In this document: in pieces, positions 23,250 to 32,289 of the stretch
How the letters are laid out: every line of letters starts with the position of its first letter
Numbering within the stretch: the first letter of the stretch is position 1
Source of the DNA: Bacillota bacterium
GTDB lineage: Bacteria; Bacillota; Clostridia; Lachnospirales; Lachnospiraceae
Reading direction: 5' to 3'
Assembly (NCBI GenBank): GCA_023409835.1
Contig: JAEYQV010000003.1
Location: 1 to 36,824, forward strand
Length of the DNA stretch: 36,824 nt
The notes under the pieces: model-generated
The model's database searches: none
What the model was told of the DNA's origin: nothing
The model's input: the letters and a program-made list of their open reading frames with translations, nothing else
Position numbers and translations under genes: made by a program

Positions 23250-24395
23250 TTACTTCCAGAATTTCTTCTTCCCCTTATCCTTACCATCCTCCGGCTCCTG
23301 GCTTTCCTCTCGTCTGCCGTTCATGGCATCGTCAAATTTCTTTAATAATTCCTTTTGCTCCGCATTTAGTCCGGTAGGGATCTGAACCACAAGGGTTACA
23401 TAATGATCTCCCCTGACATTCTTGTTACGTAAGGTAGGAACTCCCTTCTCCTTTAAGCGGACCTTCGTATCCGTCTGTGTTCCGGGCTTCACATTATAGA
23501 CCACATCACCGTCCACCGTACTGATCTTAATATCACCGCCAAGCACCGCTGTCGCATAGGAGATCGGTGCTGTTGAGAAGATGTCAAAATCCTGTCTCTG
23601 GAAAATAGGATGTCTGCTAACCTCAACCTCCACCAGCAGATCTCCTCTGGGTCCCCCGTTGCTTCCCGGTTCGCCCTTCCCTCGGATTCTTACGCTTTGT
23701 CCGTTATCAATACCTGCAGGGATGGATACCTTAATTTTCTTTCTGCTGGAGATAAAGCCGGTACCATAGCAATCCGGACATTTCTCCTTGATGATTTTAC
23801 CGGTTCCCTTACAATCCGGGCAGGTCTGGACATTTCTTACCATACCGAACAGGGATTGCTGAGTATAGACCACCTGACCCTTACCGCCGCATTTTGAGCA
23901 GGTTTCCGCACTGCTTCCGTGCTTTGCTCCGCTGCCATGGCAAGTTTCACATTCATCCTTTAAATTCAGATCCAGTTCCTTTTCTGTACCAAAAACAGCA
24001 TCCTCAAAGGTTATCCGGACAGCAGTTCTGAGATTAGCCCCCTGCATTGGCCCATTACTCGTACGTCTGGAGCGACCGCCAAAAAGATCTCCGAAAATAT
24101 CCCCGAAGATATCTCCCATATCAAAGCTGCTGAAATCAAAGCCGCCAGCACCGCCACCGGCACCGCCTTCAAAGGCGGAATGTCCGAATTGGTCATACTG
24201 TCTGCGTTTATCTGCATCGCTGAGTACTGCATAGGCTTCGGAAGCTTCCTTGAATTTTGCTTCTGCTGTCTTGTCCCCAGGGTTGGTATCAGGATGGTAC
24301 TTTTTCGCCAGTTGTCTGTATGCTTTTTTTAATTCGTCATCCGTCGCTGTCTTACTGACACCTAAGACCTCATAATAATCTCTTTTATCCGCCAT
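23250..24395 (-). CDS. dnaJ: Chaperone protein DnaJ
   Basis: A 381-residue type I Hsp40 that stimulates DnaK ATP hydrolysis and delivers unfolded clients. The J domain (about 1-70) has the essential HPD in KKYHPDTNPGD. A Gly/Phe-rich linker (GGAGGGAGGFDFSSFDMGDIFG) follows. The zinc domain carries four CxxCxGxG repeats (CETCHGSG, CSKCGGKG, CPDCKGTG, CPDCYGTG), then the client-binding C-terminal domains. The lysine-rich tail (KDKGKKKFWK) is slightly longer than usual. I chose the ATG at 24393-24395 (MADKRDYYEVLG) with AAGGTG 8 nt upstream; the frame extends to 24464 without family similarity. It is the last gene of the CIRCE-controlled operon. Confidence 0.97.
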   Translation of the reverse strand: MADKRDYYEVLGVSKTATDDELKKAYRQLAKKYHPDTNPGDKTAEAKFKEASEAYAVLSDADKRRQYDQFGHSAFEGGAGGGAGGFDFSSFDMGDIFGDIFGDLFGGRSRRTSNGPMQGANLRTAVRITFEDAVFGTEKELDLNLKDECETCHGSGAKHGSSAETCSKCGGKGQVVYTQQSLFGMVRNVQTCPDCKGTGKIIKEKCPDCYGTGFISSRKKIKVSIPAGIDNGQSVRIRGKGEPGSNGGPRGDLLVEVEVSRHPIFQRQDFDIFSTAPISYATAVLGGDIKISTVDGDVVYNVKPGTQTDTKVRLKEKGVPTLRNKNVRGDHYVTLVVQIPTGLNAEQKELLKKFDDAMNGRREESQEPEDGKDKGKKKFWK

Positions 24396-24528
24396 CTTTT
24401 CTACACCTTTCATTGCTGCTAATTTCACTTTATCATAGGCAAATAGGCAGTCTGTAAGGACCACCTATCAATAACCTTATTCATGTAAAATCCATCTTAA
24501 CGAATAAATTGATATCCGTCAAGTAAAT

Positions 24529-24566
24529 CCGTCAGATAAGGCAAGCGCTCTTACCTTATCTGACGG
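24529..24566 (-). other. Strong stem-loop between dnaK and dnaJ
   Basis: CCGTCAGATAAGG (24529-24541) and CCTTATCTGACGG (24554-24566) form a perfect 13-bp stem with a 12-nt loop in the 212-bp dnaK-dnaJ gap. The minus-strand sequence after it (ATTTACTTGACGG) has no full T-run, so it may be a partial terminator or an mRNA-processing or stabilising structure that sets the DnaK:DnaJ ratio. Confidence 0.75.
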
Positions 24567-24607
24567 CTAGCCATTCTTTAACCGGTCACGGCCGTTATTC
24601 CAACCGA

Positions 24608-26479
24608 TTATACCTCTCTATAATCACCGTCTACAACGTCACCGTCATAGGTCTGGGAGGAGTTATTACCACCTGCGCCTGACATGTCAGGGCCGGGGCC
24701 GCCTGCTCCGGCTGCACCGCTCTGCTCATACAGCTTTGCAAATAACGCCTGAGCATCATTCATTAATTTTTCCTTCGCAGACTTAATATCTGCAACCTCA
24801 CCCTCGCTCATAACCTCAGGATTGGATTTCTCAATCAGCTCCTTCAATCTTGCAAGATCTTCTTCTACTGTAGCCTTTTCACTCGCATTGATCTTATCGC
24901 CAACCTCACCTAAGGCCTTCTCTGTCTGGAATACCATGGAGTCAGCATCGTTTCTGACATCAATTGCTTCCTTACGTCTCTTATCCTGTGCCTCAAATTC
25001 AGCTGCTTCTCTAACTGCCTTTTCAATATCGTTATCGGAAAGGTTAGAGCTTGCTGTAATTGTGATGTGCTGTTCTCTTCCTGTTCCGAGATCCTTCGCA
25101 GATACATTTACAATACCGTTGGCATCGATATCGAAGGTAACCTCGATCTGAGGAACGCCTCTTCTTGCCGGCGGAATTCCATCGAGACGGAATTGTCCGA
25201 GACTCTTGTTGTCCTTCGCGAACTGTCTCTCACCCTGAACCACGTTGATGTCAACTGCAGTCTGGTTATCAGCTGCTGTGGAGAAGATCTGGCTCTTCTT
25301 CGTCGGGATAGTGGTATTTCTCTCAATTAATCTGGTAGCTACACCACCCAGAGTCTCGATGGAGAGGGACAGAGGAGTTACATCCAGTAACAGGATATCA
25401 CCTGCACCGGCATCGCCTGCCAGCTTACCACCCTGGATGGAAGCACCGATGGCTACACATTCATCCGGATTCAGAGTCTTAGAAGGCTCCTGACCGGTTA
25501 ACTGTCTTACCTTATCCTGTACGGAGATCATACGGGTGGAACCGCCGACTAACAGAACCTTCTTTAATTCTGAAGCGGAGATGCCTGCATCCTTAAGAGC
25601 ATTCTGTACGGGAATTACTGTTCTTTCTACCAGGTCATGGGTCAGTTCATCAAACTTTGCACGGGTTAAGTTCATATCGAAATGCTTCGGCCCGTCAGCG
25701 GTTGCGGTGATGAAAGGAAGGTTAATGTTGGTTGTGGTTGCAGAGGATAATTCCTTCTTTGCCTTCTCAGCTGCTTCCTTTAATCTCTGTAATGCCATCT
25801 TATCGGTGGAAAGATCTACTCCATCGCTCTTCTTAAACTCATCTATCATGTATCTGGTAATTCTATCATCAAAGTCGTCACCACCGAGACGGTTATCGCC
25901 GGAGGTTGCAAGAACCTCGATAACGCCGTCACCGATTTCGATGATGGATACGTCGAAGGTACCGCCACCCAGGTCATAAACCATGATCTTCTGCTCATGC
26001 TCATTATCAAGTCCGTAAGCTAATGCTGCTGCAGTAGGCTCGTTGATAATTCTCTTAACATCAAGTCCTGCAATTTTACCGGCATCCTTGGTTGCCTGTC
26101 TCTGAGCATCGTTGAAATAAGCCGGTACCGTGATTACTGCTTCGGTAACCTTTTCACCAAGATAGCTCTCCGCATCGGTCTTCAGCTTCTGGAGAATCAT
26201 TGCAGAAATCTCCTGAGGTGAGTATCTCTTATCATCAATCTTTACACGATAGTCCGTGCCCATATGCCTCTTGATTGACGAAATAGTCTTATCCGAATTA
26301 GTGACTGCCTGACGCTTTGCAGGCTCACCAATTAAACGCTCTCCTGTCTTTGTGAATGCCACTACGGAAGGTGTGGTTCTGGCACCTTCGGTATTTGCGA
26401 TAACTACCGGCTTTCCGCCTTCCATTACGGCAACACATGAATTGGTGGTACCTAAGTCAATTCCTATAATTTTACCCAT
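24608..26479 (-). CDS. dnaK: Chaperone protein DnaK (Hsp70)
   Basis: A 623-residue Hsp70 that binds exposed hydrophobic segments under ATP control. The nucleotide-binding domain starts with GIDLGTTNSCVAVMEGG and holds MVYDLGGGTFDVSI and VLLVGGSTRM. The interdomain linker is DILLLDVTPLS, the substrate-binding domain includes QIFSTAADNQTAVDI, and the lid ends in a glycine-rich tail (AGAGGPGPDMSGAGG) with a DVVDGDYREV terminus. AGGAGG lies 8 nt before the ATG at 26477-26479. It lies 80 bp after grpE; a small perfect 7-bp hairpin (26527-26543) occupies that gap. Confidence 0.98.
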   Translation of the reverse strand: MGKIIGIDLGTTNSCVAVMEGGKPVVIANTEGARTTPSVVAFTKTGERLIGEPAKRQAVTNSDKTISSIKRHMGTDYRVKIDDKRYSPQEISAMILQKLKTDAESYLGEKVTEAVITVPAYFNDAQRQATKDAGKIAGLDVKRIINEPTAAALAYGLDNEHEQKIMVYDLGGGTFDVSIIEIGDGVIEVLATSGDNRLGGDDFDDRITRYMIDEFKKSDGVDLSTDKMALQRLKEAAEKAKKELSSATTTNINLPFITATADGPKHFDMNLTRAKFDELTHDLVERTVIPVQNALKDAGISASELKKVLLVGGSTRMISVQDKVRQLTGQEPSKTLNPDECVAIGASIQGGKLAGDAGAGDILLLDVTPLSLSIETLGGVATRLIERNTTIPTKKSQIFSTAADNQTAVDINVVQGERQFAKDNKSLGQFRLDGIPPARRGVPQIEVTFDIDANGIVNVSAKDLGTGREQHITITASSNLSDNDIEKAVREAAEFEAQDKRRKEAIDVRNDADSMVFQTEKALGEVGDKINASEKATVEEDLARLKELIEKSNPEVMSEGEVADIKSAKEKLMNDAQALFAKLYEQSGAAGAGGPGPDMSGAGGNNSSQTYDGDVVDGDYREV

Positions 26480-26559
26480 AATCTATTCCTCCTATATTAT
26501 TAAATAATAATCTGTTAGTGTAATCCTCCTGACCTTGTCAGGATATCAGTGGTTGCGTA

Positions 26560-27240
26560 TTAATTCACTACCTTTACCATGCTGTGTCTGACAACGATAT
26601 CACGGTAGATATATCCCTTCTGGAATTCATCGGAGATGATGTTCTCACCAAGATTCTCATCCTCTCCGTGCATTACTGCGTTATGGTAAACCGGATCAAA
26701 TTCCTTACCTACCGCTTCAATCGGCTTAACACCGATTTCTTCAAGAGCACCGATCAGTTGCTTGTAAATCAGCTCAAAGCCTTGAACAAAAGCACTTTCC
26801 TTATCCTTCTCGTTAACTGTTCCCAGACCCCGTTCAAAATTATCGATAATCGGAAGCAGCTTCTCAACAATGCTTTTCACACCGATATCAAACATCTGAG
26901 ACTTTTCCTTTTCCGTGCGTTTACGGTAGTTATCGAATTCCGCCATGTTTCTCATTATGCGGTCCGAAAGCTCTTCAATCTTTAAGTCCTTTGCTTCCAG
27001 TTCCTTGTTTTTGCTGCTCTTAAAAAACTTTCCTGCTTTCTTTCCTTCCGAGTCACCCTTCGCCTTATCTTGTGTGTCATCCTCATCGGTAACTAAGCTT
27101 TCCTCCGGCTCCCCGGCTTCTGTTTCTTCCTCCTCCGGATAAACTTCTGCAGCCTCCTGTAAATCAGAGTCTGTCATCTCTTCCTGCTTCACCTTGGCAT
27201 CTATCGAATCATCCATAGATTCCTTTGTTCTGTCCTTCAT
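26560..27240 (-). CDS. grpE: Nucleotide exchange factor GrpE
   Basis: A GrpE dimer subunit that removes ADP from DnaK. The N-terminal third is acidic and low in complexity (EEETEAGEPEESLVTDEDDT). A long coiled-coil helix follows, then the head domain with NYRKRTEKEK, LLPIIDNFERGL, QGFELIYKQL and a late EVGV-like portion (GVKPIEAVGKEFDPVYHNAVM, QKGYIYRDIVVRHSMVKV). I prefer the ATG at 27238-27240 (226 aa) because AAGGAG stands 6 nt upstream. A TTG at 27298-27300 with AAAGGTGG about 10 nt away would give 246 aa, and the extra residues look acceptable. It lies between hrcA and dnaK as in Bacillus. Confidence 0.95.
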   Translation of the reverse strand: MKDRTKESMDDSIDAKVKQEEMTDSDLQEAAEVYPEEEETEAGEPEESLVTDEDDTQDKAKGDSEGKKAGKFFKSSKNKELEAKDLKIEELSDRIMRNMAEFDNYRKRTEKEKSQMFDIGVKSIVEKLLPIIDNFERGLGTVNEKDKESAFVQGFELIYKQLIGALEEIGVKPIEAVGKEFDPVYHNAVMHGEDENLGENIISDEFQKGYIYRDIVVRHSMVKVVN

Positions 27241-27339
27241 TTTGCTCTCCTTTTCCATGGCTGCTTTGATAACTTCTATCGTCTTATCGGTATTCTGCAA
27301 TTAAGACCAACCACCTTTCCTATCTTATGTTAATCTGCC

Positions 27340-28371
27340 CTATGTCTTCTTTTTAAATATATCATCCAGTTGAGTCATTAGATTCTGAAGAGTGCTGACC
27401 ACCTTCTCATAATTCATTCGTTTCGGTCCGATGATACCTACCTTGCCATAGACTCCTTCTTCAATCTCATAGGTAGCTGTTACGACTGCACAATCCTTCA
27501 TGGATTCCACCGGAGTCTCATCTCCGATATAAACCTGAATACCACGACTGTCCTCATCCTCTATCTTATCCTGAATCAGCTCTGTCAGCATCTTCTTCTC
27601 TTCCAGAGTATATAATAGCTCGGAGGCCTTATCCTTATCGCTTAATTCCGGATATTTCAGAATATTCGTAGTTCCCGAGGTAAAGATCTCAATGTCATCA
27701 TCCTCCGTCACTGCCTGCATGATTGCGTCCAGAATATCATTGACGATCGTCCTGTAATCTCCTGCCTGCTCCTTCATCTTTGTAATTACCGGAAGATTAA
27801 TTTCTGCCAGATCCAGGCCCTGCAGGAAGGTATTTAATACAATATTCAACTTTAAAATAGTTTCCTTATTTAAGGATGCTGATACTTTGATAATTTTATT
27901 CTTGACGATATTACGTTCAAATACCAGAACTGCCAGCAGCTGGCTCTCATCAATTTCAGTCAGTTGAATAAATTTTACCTTTTTCTTATATTGAGGCGTT
28001 GTAACCATTGTCGTATAATTCGTATTGACAGCCAGAAGCTTTGCAACCTGCTGCAGGATATTCTCCAGCTTATCAGCCTTCTGGAGCAATATCTCCTTCA
28101 TATCCTCAACTTCTTTAATTTTATCCTTTAACAGCAGATCCACATATAAACGGTAGCCTTTGTCGGAGGGAATTCGGCCCGCAGAGGTATGGGGCTGGAT
28201 GATATAACCGAGCTCCTCCAGATCAGACATTTCGTTTCGGATGGTTGCTGAACTCAAGTTTAAATCGGTATATTTTGAAATAGTTCTTGAGCCCACCGGC
28301 TCACCTGTCTCAAGATAATTTTGGATGATAGCCTGAAGGATCTTTAATTTTCTCTCATCTAGCTCCTGCAT
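27340..28371 (-). CDS. hrcA: Heat-inducible transcription repressor HrcA
   Basis: A 343-residue repressor of class I heat-shock genes. It binds the CIRCE operator with help from GroEL. The winged-helix domain fills about residues 1-90 (MQELDERKLKILQAI, SKYTDLNLSSATIRNEMSDLEELGYI, SAGRIPSDKGYRLYVD), and GAF-like and dimerisation regions follow, ending in VGIIGPKRMNYEKVVSTL. The ATG at 28369-28371 has GAGGTGG 3-4 nt upstream, rather close; the frame extends to 28425 without family similarity. It is the first gene of the dnaK operon and lies directly behind a CIRCE element, so it is autoregulated. Confidence 0.97.
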   Translation of the reverse strand: MQELDERKLKILQAIIQNYLETGEPVGSRTISKYTDLNLSSATIRNEMSDLEELGYIIQPHTSAGRIPSDKGYRLYVDLLLKDKIKEVEDMKEILLQKADKLENILQQVAKLLAVNTNYTTMVTTPQYKKKVKFIQLTEIDESQLLAVLVFERNIVKNKIIKVSASLNKETILKLNIVLNTFLQGLDLAEINLPVITKMKEQAGDYRTIVNDILDAIMQAVTEDDDIEIFTSGTTNILKYPELSDKDKASELLYTLEEKKMLTELIQDKIEDEDSRGIQVYIGDETPVESMKDCAVVTATYEIEEGVYGKVGIIGPKRMNYEKVVSTLQNLMTQLDDIFKKKT

Positions 28372-28418
28372 AATCCACCTCGATCCGTACCATTTGTAAG
28401 CTGTGTTGTTGGGGCTTG

Positions 28419-28445
28419 TTAGCACTCACTTCATTGGAGTGCTAA
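28419..28445. promoter_or_regulatory. CIRCE operator (HrcA binding site)
   Basis: TTAGCACTC - 9 bp - GAGTGCTAA, an exact match to the CIRCE inverted repeat, 48 bp upstream of the hrcA start and just downstream of the promoter -10 region. Confidence 0.98.
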
Positions 28446-28456
28446 CATCTAGTTAT

Positions 28457-28485
28457 AAAATATCACTACCGATATCGTTTGTCAA
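28457..28485 (-). promoter_or_regulatory. Promoter of the hrcA-grpE-dnaK-dnaJ operon
   Basis: On the minus strand, exact TTGACA (28480-28485), a 17-bp spacer and TATTTT (28457-28462). Transcription would begin about at the CIRCE element, as usual for repressor-controlled class I heat-shock operons. Confidence 0.75.
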
Positions 28486-28593
28486 GAATATTTTCAAAAT
28501 ATTTTCCTTATATTACTTCATCTGACTTCCTATCTATAACATAGCTTTCGATCAGATGGACCAAGAAAAGGACTCTTCTAACGAGTGTCTATA

Positions 28594-28639
28594 TAGTTAA
28601 AAAGACCAGTCATACCCAAGACTTGACATGACTGGTCTT
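28594..28639 (-). terminator. Intrinsic terminator of hemW
   Basis: AAGACCAGTCAT (28602-28613) and ATGACTGGTCTT (28628-28639) form a perfect 12-bp stem with a 14-nt loop. On the minus strand it runs into TTTTTAAC. It starts 8 bp beyond the hemW stop and insulates the heat-shock operon. Confidence 0.9.
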
Positions 28640-28647
28640 ACATCTTT

Positions 28648-29958
28648 TTAATCAAGTAAGAATTCTGCTAAGACAACATTACTGATATCAATTCCATGGT
28701 CCGTAAGGCAGAGATAATCTCCCTTCTCAGCAAGCAGACCCTGCGCCAGAAAACGATCAATAACCGCCCCATAGATTGAGTCTATGGAAGCTTTGAAGCG
28801 CCGCTTAAATTCCTCCCTTCTGATTCCTTTTGTAATCCTAAGCCCCAGGAACATGTACTCCTCCATTTGCAGCTTCAGGGTCAAAGGCTGAAGCTCTCTT
28901 CTGATACCCAGGGTATCGGGTAACCCTATGGAAGCCTGTTCTAAGGTTTTCTCATTCGGTGCGTTCAACTCCTGTTTGTTCAGCCCGTTGCATTCTGAGA
29001 TGTATTCTTCAAGCTCCGGTGTATTATGAAAGCGGGTGTGACAGACCAGGGAGGAGGCCCCTAGACCGAGCCCAAGATATTCTACTCCCGTCCAATAGCT
29101 CAGGTTGTGCCTGCATTCATAGCCGGCCTTCGAATAATTTGATATCTCATATCTGTGATACCCATAGGACTCTAAAATTTCCTTCGTCCGAAGATAGATT
29201 TCCCTGTCCGTATCTTCTCCGGGAAGCTCACAAGCACCCTCACTCCCCTCCCGGTATCGCTCATAGAAAGGGGTCCCCTCTTCGATGATCAGACTGTAGG
29301 CAGAGATATGCTCCGGTCCCAGGACCGCAATCTTTTGAAGTGTCCCTTCCCAGTCCTTCAGAGTTTGTCCCGGCAGTGCCGACATCAGGTCAATGTTGAT
29401 ATTATGAAAACCTAATCTGCGGGCCATCTCATAATTTCTCACAAACTCCTCGTAATTATGAATTCTTCCCAGAAGCTTAAGCTCCTGATCCTGTGTTGAC
29501 TGTAATCCGAAGCTTAAACGGTTTATCCCTGCTTCCCGATAAGCGATCAACTTATCCTCATCAATCGTACCCGGATTAACCTCGATGGACACTTCAATCT
29601 CAGCCTTTACAGCTGCTTCTGATGGTAAAGCTATCGGCTGCTCCCCTGTCGATAACGTGATTTCTTTCTCCGGTCGTACCTCAAATACCTCCCATATTGC
29701 ATCCAATACCTTCTTAATATAAACCGCCTCGACACAGGAGGGGGTTCCGCCTCCGATAAAAATGGTCGGAACCGTATAACCATCCGTTTTTCCCTTATAG
29801 CTTCTGATCTCTGCCAGAAGAGCATCAAAATAGCGCTGCTTCACTGCCTCCGTTGCCGGGGCAGATAGAAAATCACAGTAATCGCATTTTCTGACGCAGA
29901 AGGGGATATGAATATATAATCCCAAACGTTCCTTCCTATTTTTTACTGTATGTTCCAT
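28648..29958 (-). CDS. hemW: Radical SAM protein HemW (heme chaperone)
   Basis: A 436-residue radical-SAM enzyme of the HemN-like family. The iron-sulfur cysteines are C21, C25 and C28 (CVRKCDYC), followed by F, the HemW pattern. GGGTPS, INRLSFGLQS and the late RHNLSYW and LGLGLGASS motifs also fit. HemW is regarded as a heme-binding protein that hands heme to client enzymes rather than the coproporphyrinogen oxidase HemN. It is longer than the usual ~380 residues because of two polar inserts, one near 103-125 (STGEQPIALPSEAAVKAE) and one near 325-355 (NKQELNAPNEKTLEQASIG). GGAG precedes the ATG at 29956-29958 by about 7 nt. It lies downstream of lepA as in Bacillus. Confidence 0.93.
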   Translation of the reverse strand: MEHTVKNRKERLGLYIHIPFCVRKCDYCDFLSAPATEAVKQRYFDALLAEIRSYKGKTDGYTVPTIFIGGGTPSCVEAVYIKKVLDAIWEVFEVRPEKEITLSTGEQPIALPSEAAVKAEIEVSIEVNPGTIDEDKLIAYREAGINRLSFGLQSTQDQELKLLGRIHNYEEFVRNYEMARRLGFHNINIDLMSALPGQTLKDWEGTLQKIAVLGPEHISAYSLIIEEGTPFYERYREGSEGACELPGEDTDREIYLRTKEILESYGYHRYEISNYSKAGYECRHNLSYWTGVEYLGLGLGASSLVCHTRFHNTPELEEYISECNGLNKQELNAPNEKTLEQASIGLPDTLGIRRELQPLTLKLQMEEYMFLGLRITKGIRREEFKRRFKASIDSIYGAVIDRFLAQGLLAEKGDYLCLTDHGIDISNVVLAEFLLD

Positions 29959-30101
29959 ACGATATCTCCATTCCCACGGACGAATCCTGTATTATAATAT
30001 ATACCGAAGACATAGCCAACCAAGCTTTCCCGGTAAGATGTCTGCTTATAAAAGCCTTCGATATAAGACTCGCCGTGCTTCATACGATTACAAGTGATAC
30101 A

Positions 30102-30140
30102 CCGGATTGTCGACCTATGGCAGCCAACCGCTAATAAAAT
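30102..30140. repeat. Dispersed repeat, copy 2 (pair with 12828-12866)
   Basis: It begins CCGGATTGTC, shares TGGCAGCCAA and CGC with copy 1 and ends in TAATAAAAT, the T-tract of the neighbouring stem-loop on the minus strand. It lies in the 305-bp lepA-hemW spacer (29959-30263), which otherwise holds only that stem-loop. Confidence 0.65.
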
Positions 30141-30198
30141 AAGGTGATGCAAAAGCAATCCCTTTCCTTTCGGAAGGTATCATGTTTTACAGCACCTT
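30133..30198 (-). terminator. Probable terminator of lepA
   Basis: On the minus strand, AAGGTG-C-TG-T-AAAAC pairs imperfectly with GCTTTTGCATCACCTT (30141-30198), with an inner CCTTCC/GGAAAGG hairpin, and is followed by ATTTTATTAG. The stem has several mismatches, so the strength is uncertain. Confidence 0.6.
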
Positions 30199-30263
30199 AT
30201 CTTATATAAGCTCAGACCGCCAAGCTGCTAAGCTGTAATCCTACAGTTCTCCGATTCCATCAA

Positions 30264-32075
30264 TTAATTATCATCCAGCTTCAGGACACTCATGAAGGCC
30301 TTCTGCGGGATCTCAACATTGCCGACCTGTCTCATCCTCTTCTTGCCTTCCTTCTGCTTCTCCAGCAGCTTCTTCTTTCTTGTGATGTCACCACCGTAGC
30401 ACTTGGCAAGGACATCCTTTCGCATCGCTTTCACGGTCTCTCTGGCAATGATTTTACTGCCGATCGCCGCCTGAATCGGTATCTCGAACAGCTGACGGGG
30501 TATCTCCTCCTTCAGCTTCTCACACATTCTCCTTCCACGCTCATAAGCACTCTCCGCATGGACAATGAAGGATAGCGCATCCACTTCTTCCTTATTAATG
30601 AGAATATCCAGCTTCACCAGCTCGGATTGTTCATAACCCTTTAATTCATAGTCGAAGGAGGCGTAGCCCTTCGAACGGGATTTTAAGGCATCAAAGAAAT
30701 CATAAATAATTTCGTTCAGAGGTAGTTCGTATTTCAGCAGTGCTCTGGTTGCCTCCATATATTCCATTCCAAGATAGACACCGCGTCTTTCCTGGCAAAG
30801 CGTCATGATGGAGCCTACGAATTCCGTGGTTACCATAATCTCTGCCGAGACGATCGGCTCCTCCATATATTCTATCAGGGAGGGATCCGGCATGTTGGTC
30901 GGGTTCGTAATTTCCATAACCGTTCCGTCCGTTTTATAGATCTTATAAACAACACCAGGGGCCGTGGTTACAAGGTCCAGATTATATTCCCTCTCCAACC
31001 TCTCCTGAATGATCTCCAGATGCAGCAGTCCCAGGAAGCCGCACCGAAAGCCAAAGCCCAGAGCAATCGAGGTTTCCGGCTCAAACTGCAGGGATGCATC
31101 ATTTAGCTGCAGCTTCTCCAGAGCATCCCGGAGATCGGGATATTTCGCACCATCTGCAGGATACATACCACAGTAAACCATCGGATGAACCTTCTTGTAG
31201 CCCGGCAGAGGCTCTGCACAGGGCCGCTCATCATCGGTTACCGTATCACCGACCCGGGTATCCTTCACATTCTTCAGGCTGGCCGTTATATATCCTACAG
31301 AACCGGCGGTCAACTCGTCGCAGGGAATGAATTGTCCGGGACCGAAGATACCGACCTCCACTACGTCAGATACTGCTCCGGTTGCCATCATTCGTATTTT
31401 GGTTCCCTTCCTTACACTTCCCTCTTTAATCCTGCAGAAAATAATAACACCCTTATAGGAATCATATAGAGAGTCAAAGATCAATGCCTTAAGCGGAGCT
31501 TGTACATCGCCCTTCGGCGCCGGAATCTTCGTAATGATCTGTTCTAATACCTGGTCAATATTCAATCCCATCTTAGCGGATATTAATGGAGCATCATGGG
31601 CTTCCAGTCCGATTACATCCTCAATCTCTGCGATAACGCGCTCCGGCTCCGCGCTCGGAAGGTCAATCTTATTAATCACAGGCATTACATCCAGGTTATG
31701 GTCCAGAGCCAGATATACGTTGGCCAGGGTCTGGGCTTCGATTCCCTGTGCCGCATCCACCACCAGGATAGCTCCCTCACAGGCAGCCAGGCTTCTTGAT
31801 ACCTCATAGTTAAAATCCACATGTCCCGGAGTATCTATAAGATTAAAGATATACTCCTCTCCGTTTTCTGCTTTATAAACAGTACGGACGGTCTGGGCCT
31901 TAATGGTAATTCCGCGTTCACGTTCCAGATCCATATTGTCTAGTACCTGAGCCTGCATTTCGCGGCTGGTAAGTAACCCGGTCTTCTCGATGATTCGGTC
32001 TGCCAGGGTAGATTTGCCGTGGTCAATATGGGCAATGATACAAAAATTCCTTATTTTACTCTGATCTAAGGACAT
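30264..32075 (-). CDS. lepA: Elongation factor 4 (LepA)
   Basis: A 603-residue translational GTPase that acts on stalled ribosomes and in 30S assembly. G-domain motifs are G1 AHIDHGKST, G2 region ERGITIKAQT, G3 DTPGHVDF and G4 NKIDLP. Domain II, the EF-G-like domains III and V, and the LepA-specific C-terminal domain follow (ending AKCYGGDITRKKKLLEKQKE and the VGNVEIPQKAFMSVL tail). AGGAGG lies 6 nt before the ATG at 32073-32075. It is the first gene after spoIIP, the usual Firmicute order, but has its own promoter with a ~140-nt leader. Confidence 0.98.
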   Translation of the reverse strand: MSLDQSKIRNFCIIAHIDHGKSTLADRIIEKTGLLTSREMQAQVLDNMDLERERGITIKAQTVRTVYKAENGEEYIFNLIDTPGHVDFNYEVSRSLAACEGAILVVDAAQGIEAQTLANVYLALDHNLDVMPVINKIDLPSAEPERVIAEIEDVIGLEAHDAPLISAKMGLNIDQVLEQIITKIPAPKGDVQAPLKALIFDSLYDSYKGVIIFCRIKEGSVRKGTKIRMMATGAVSDVVEVGIFGPGQFIPCDELTAGSVGYITASLKNVKDTRVGDTVTDDERPCAEPLPGYKKVHPMVYCGMYPADGAKYPDLRDALEKLQLNDASLQFEPETSIALGFGFRCGFLGLLHLEIIQERLEREYNLDLVTTAPGVVYKIYKTDGTVMEITNPTNMPDPSLIEYMEEPIVSAEIMVTTEFVGSIMTLCQERRGVYLGMEYMEATRALLKYELPLNEIIYDFFDALKSRSKGYASFDYELKGYEQSELVKLDILINKEEVDALSFIVHAESAYERGRRMCEKLKEEIPRQLFEIPIQAAIGSKIIARETVKAMRKDVLAKCYGGDITRKKKLLEKQKEGKKRMRQVGNVEIPQKAFMSVLKLDDN

Positions 32076-32222
32076 GTTATTCCTCCTGTAATGTAAATTG
32101 GCATCGGCTCGTCCAAATGCTTTTGCTTAAACTATATCATGAACATCCTATTTCACGATCTTTTGCTACAATCAAGTACATACTATAAGCTTACTGCGTA
32201 AACTTAATCAATTCCGCGCTTT

Positions 32223-32251
32223 ATTATAACATACCATTTTTCCAGTTACAA
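32223..32251 (-). promoter_or_regulatory. Sigma-A type promoter of lepA
   Basis: On the minus strand, TTGTAA (32246-32251), a 17-bp spacer and exact TATAAT (32223-32228). The predicted start is near 32216, giving a ~140-nt leader, so lepA can be expressed in vegetative cells independently of spoIIP. Confidence 0.75.
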
Positions 32252-32289
32252 GATGTGGTTATTTTGACTTTGCAACAGCAGGTGGTTAG

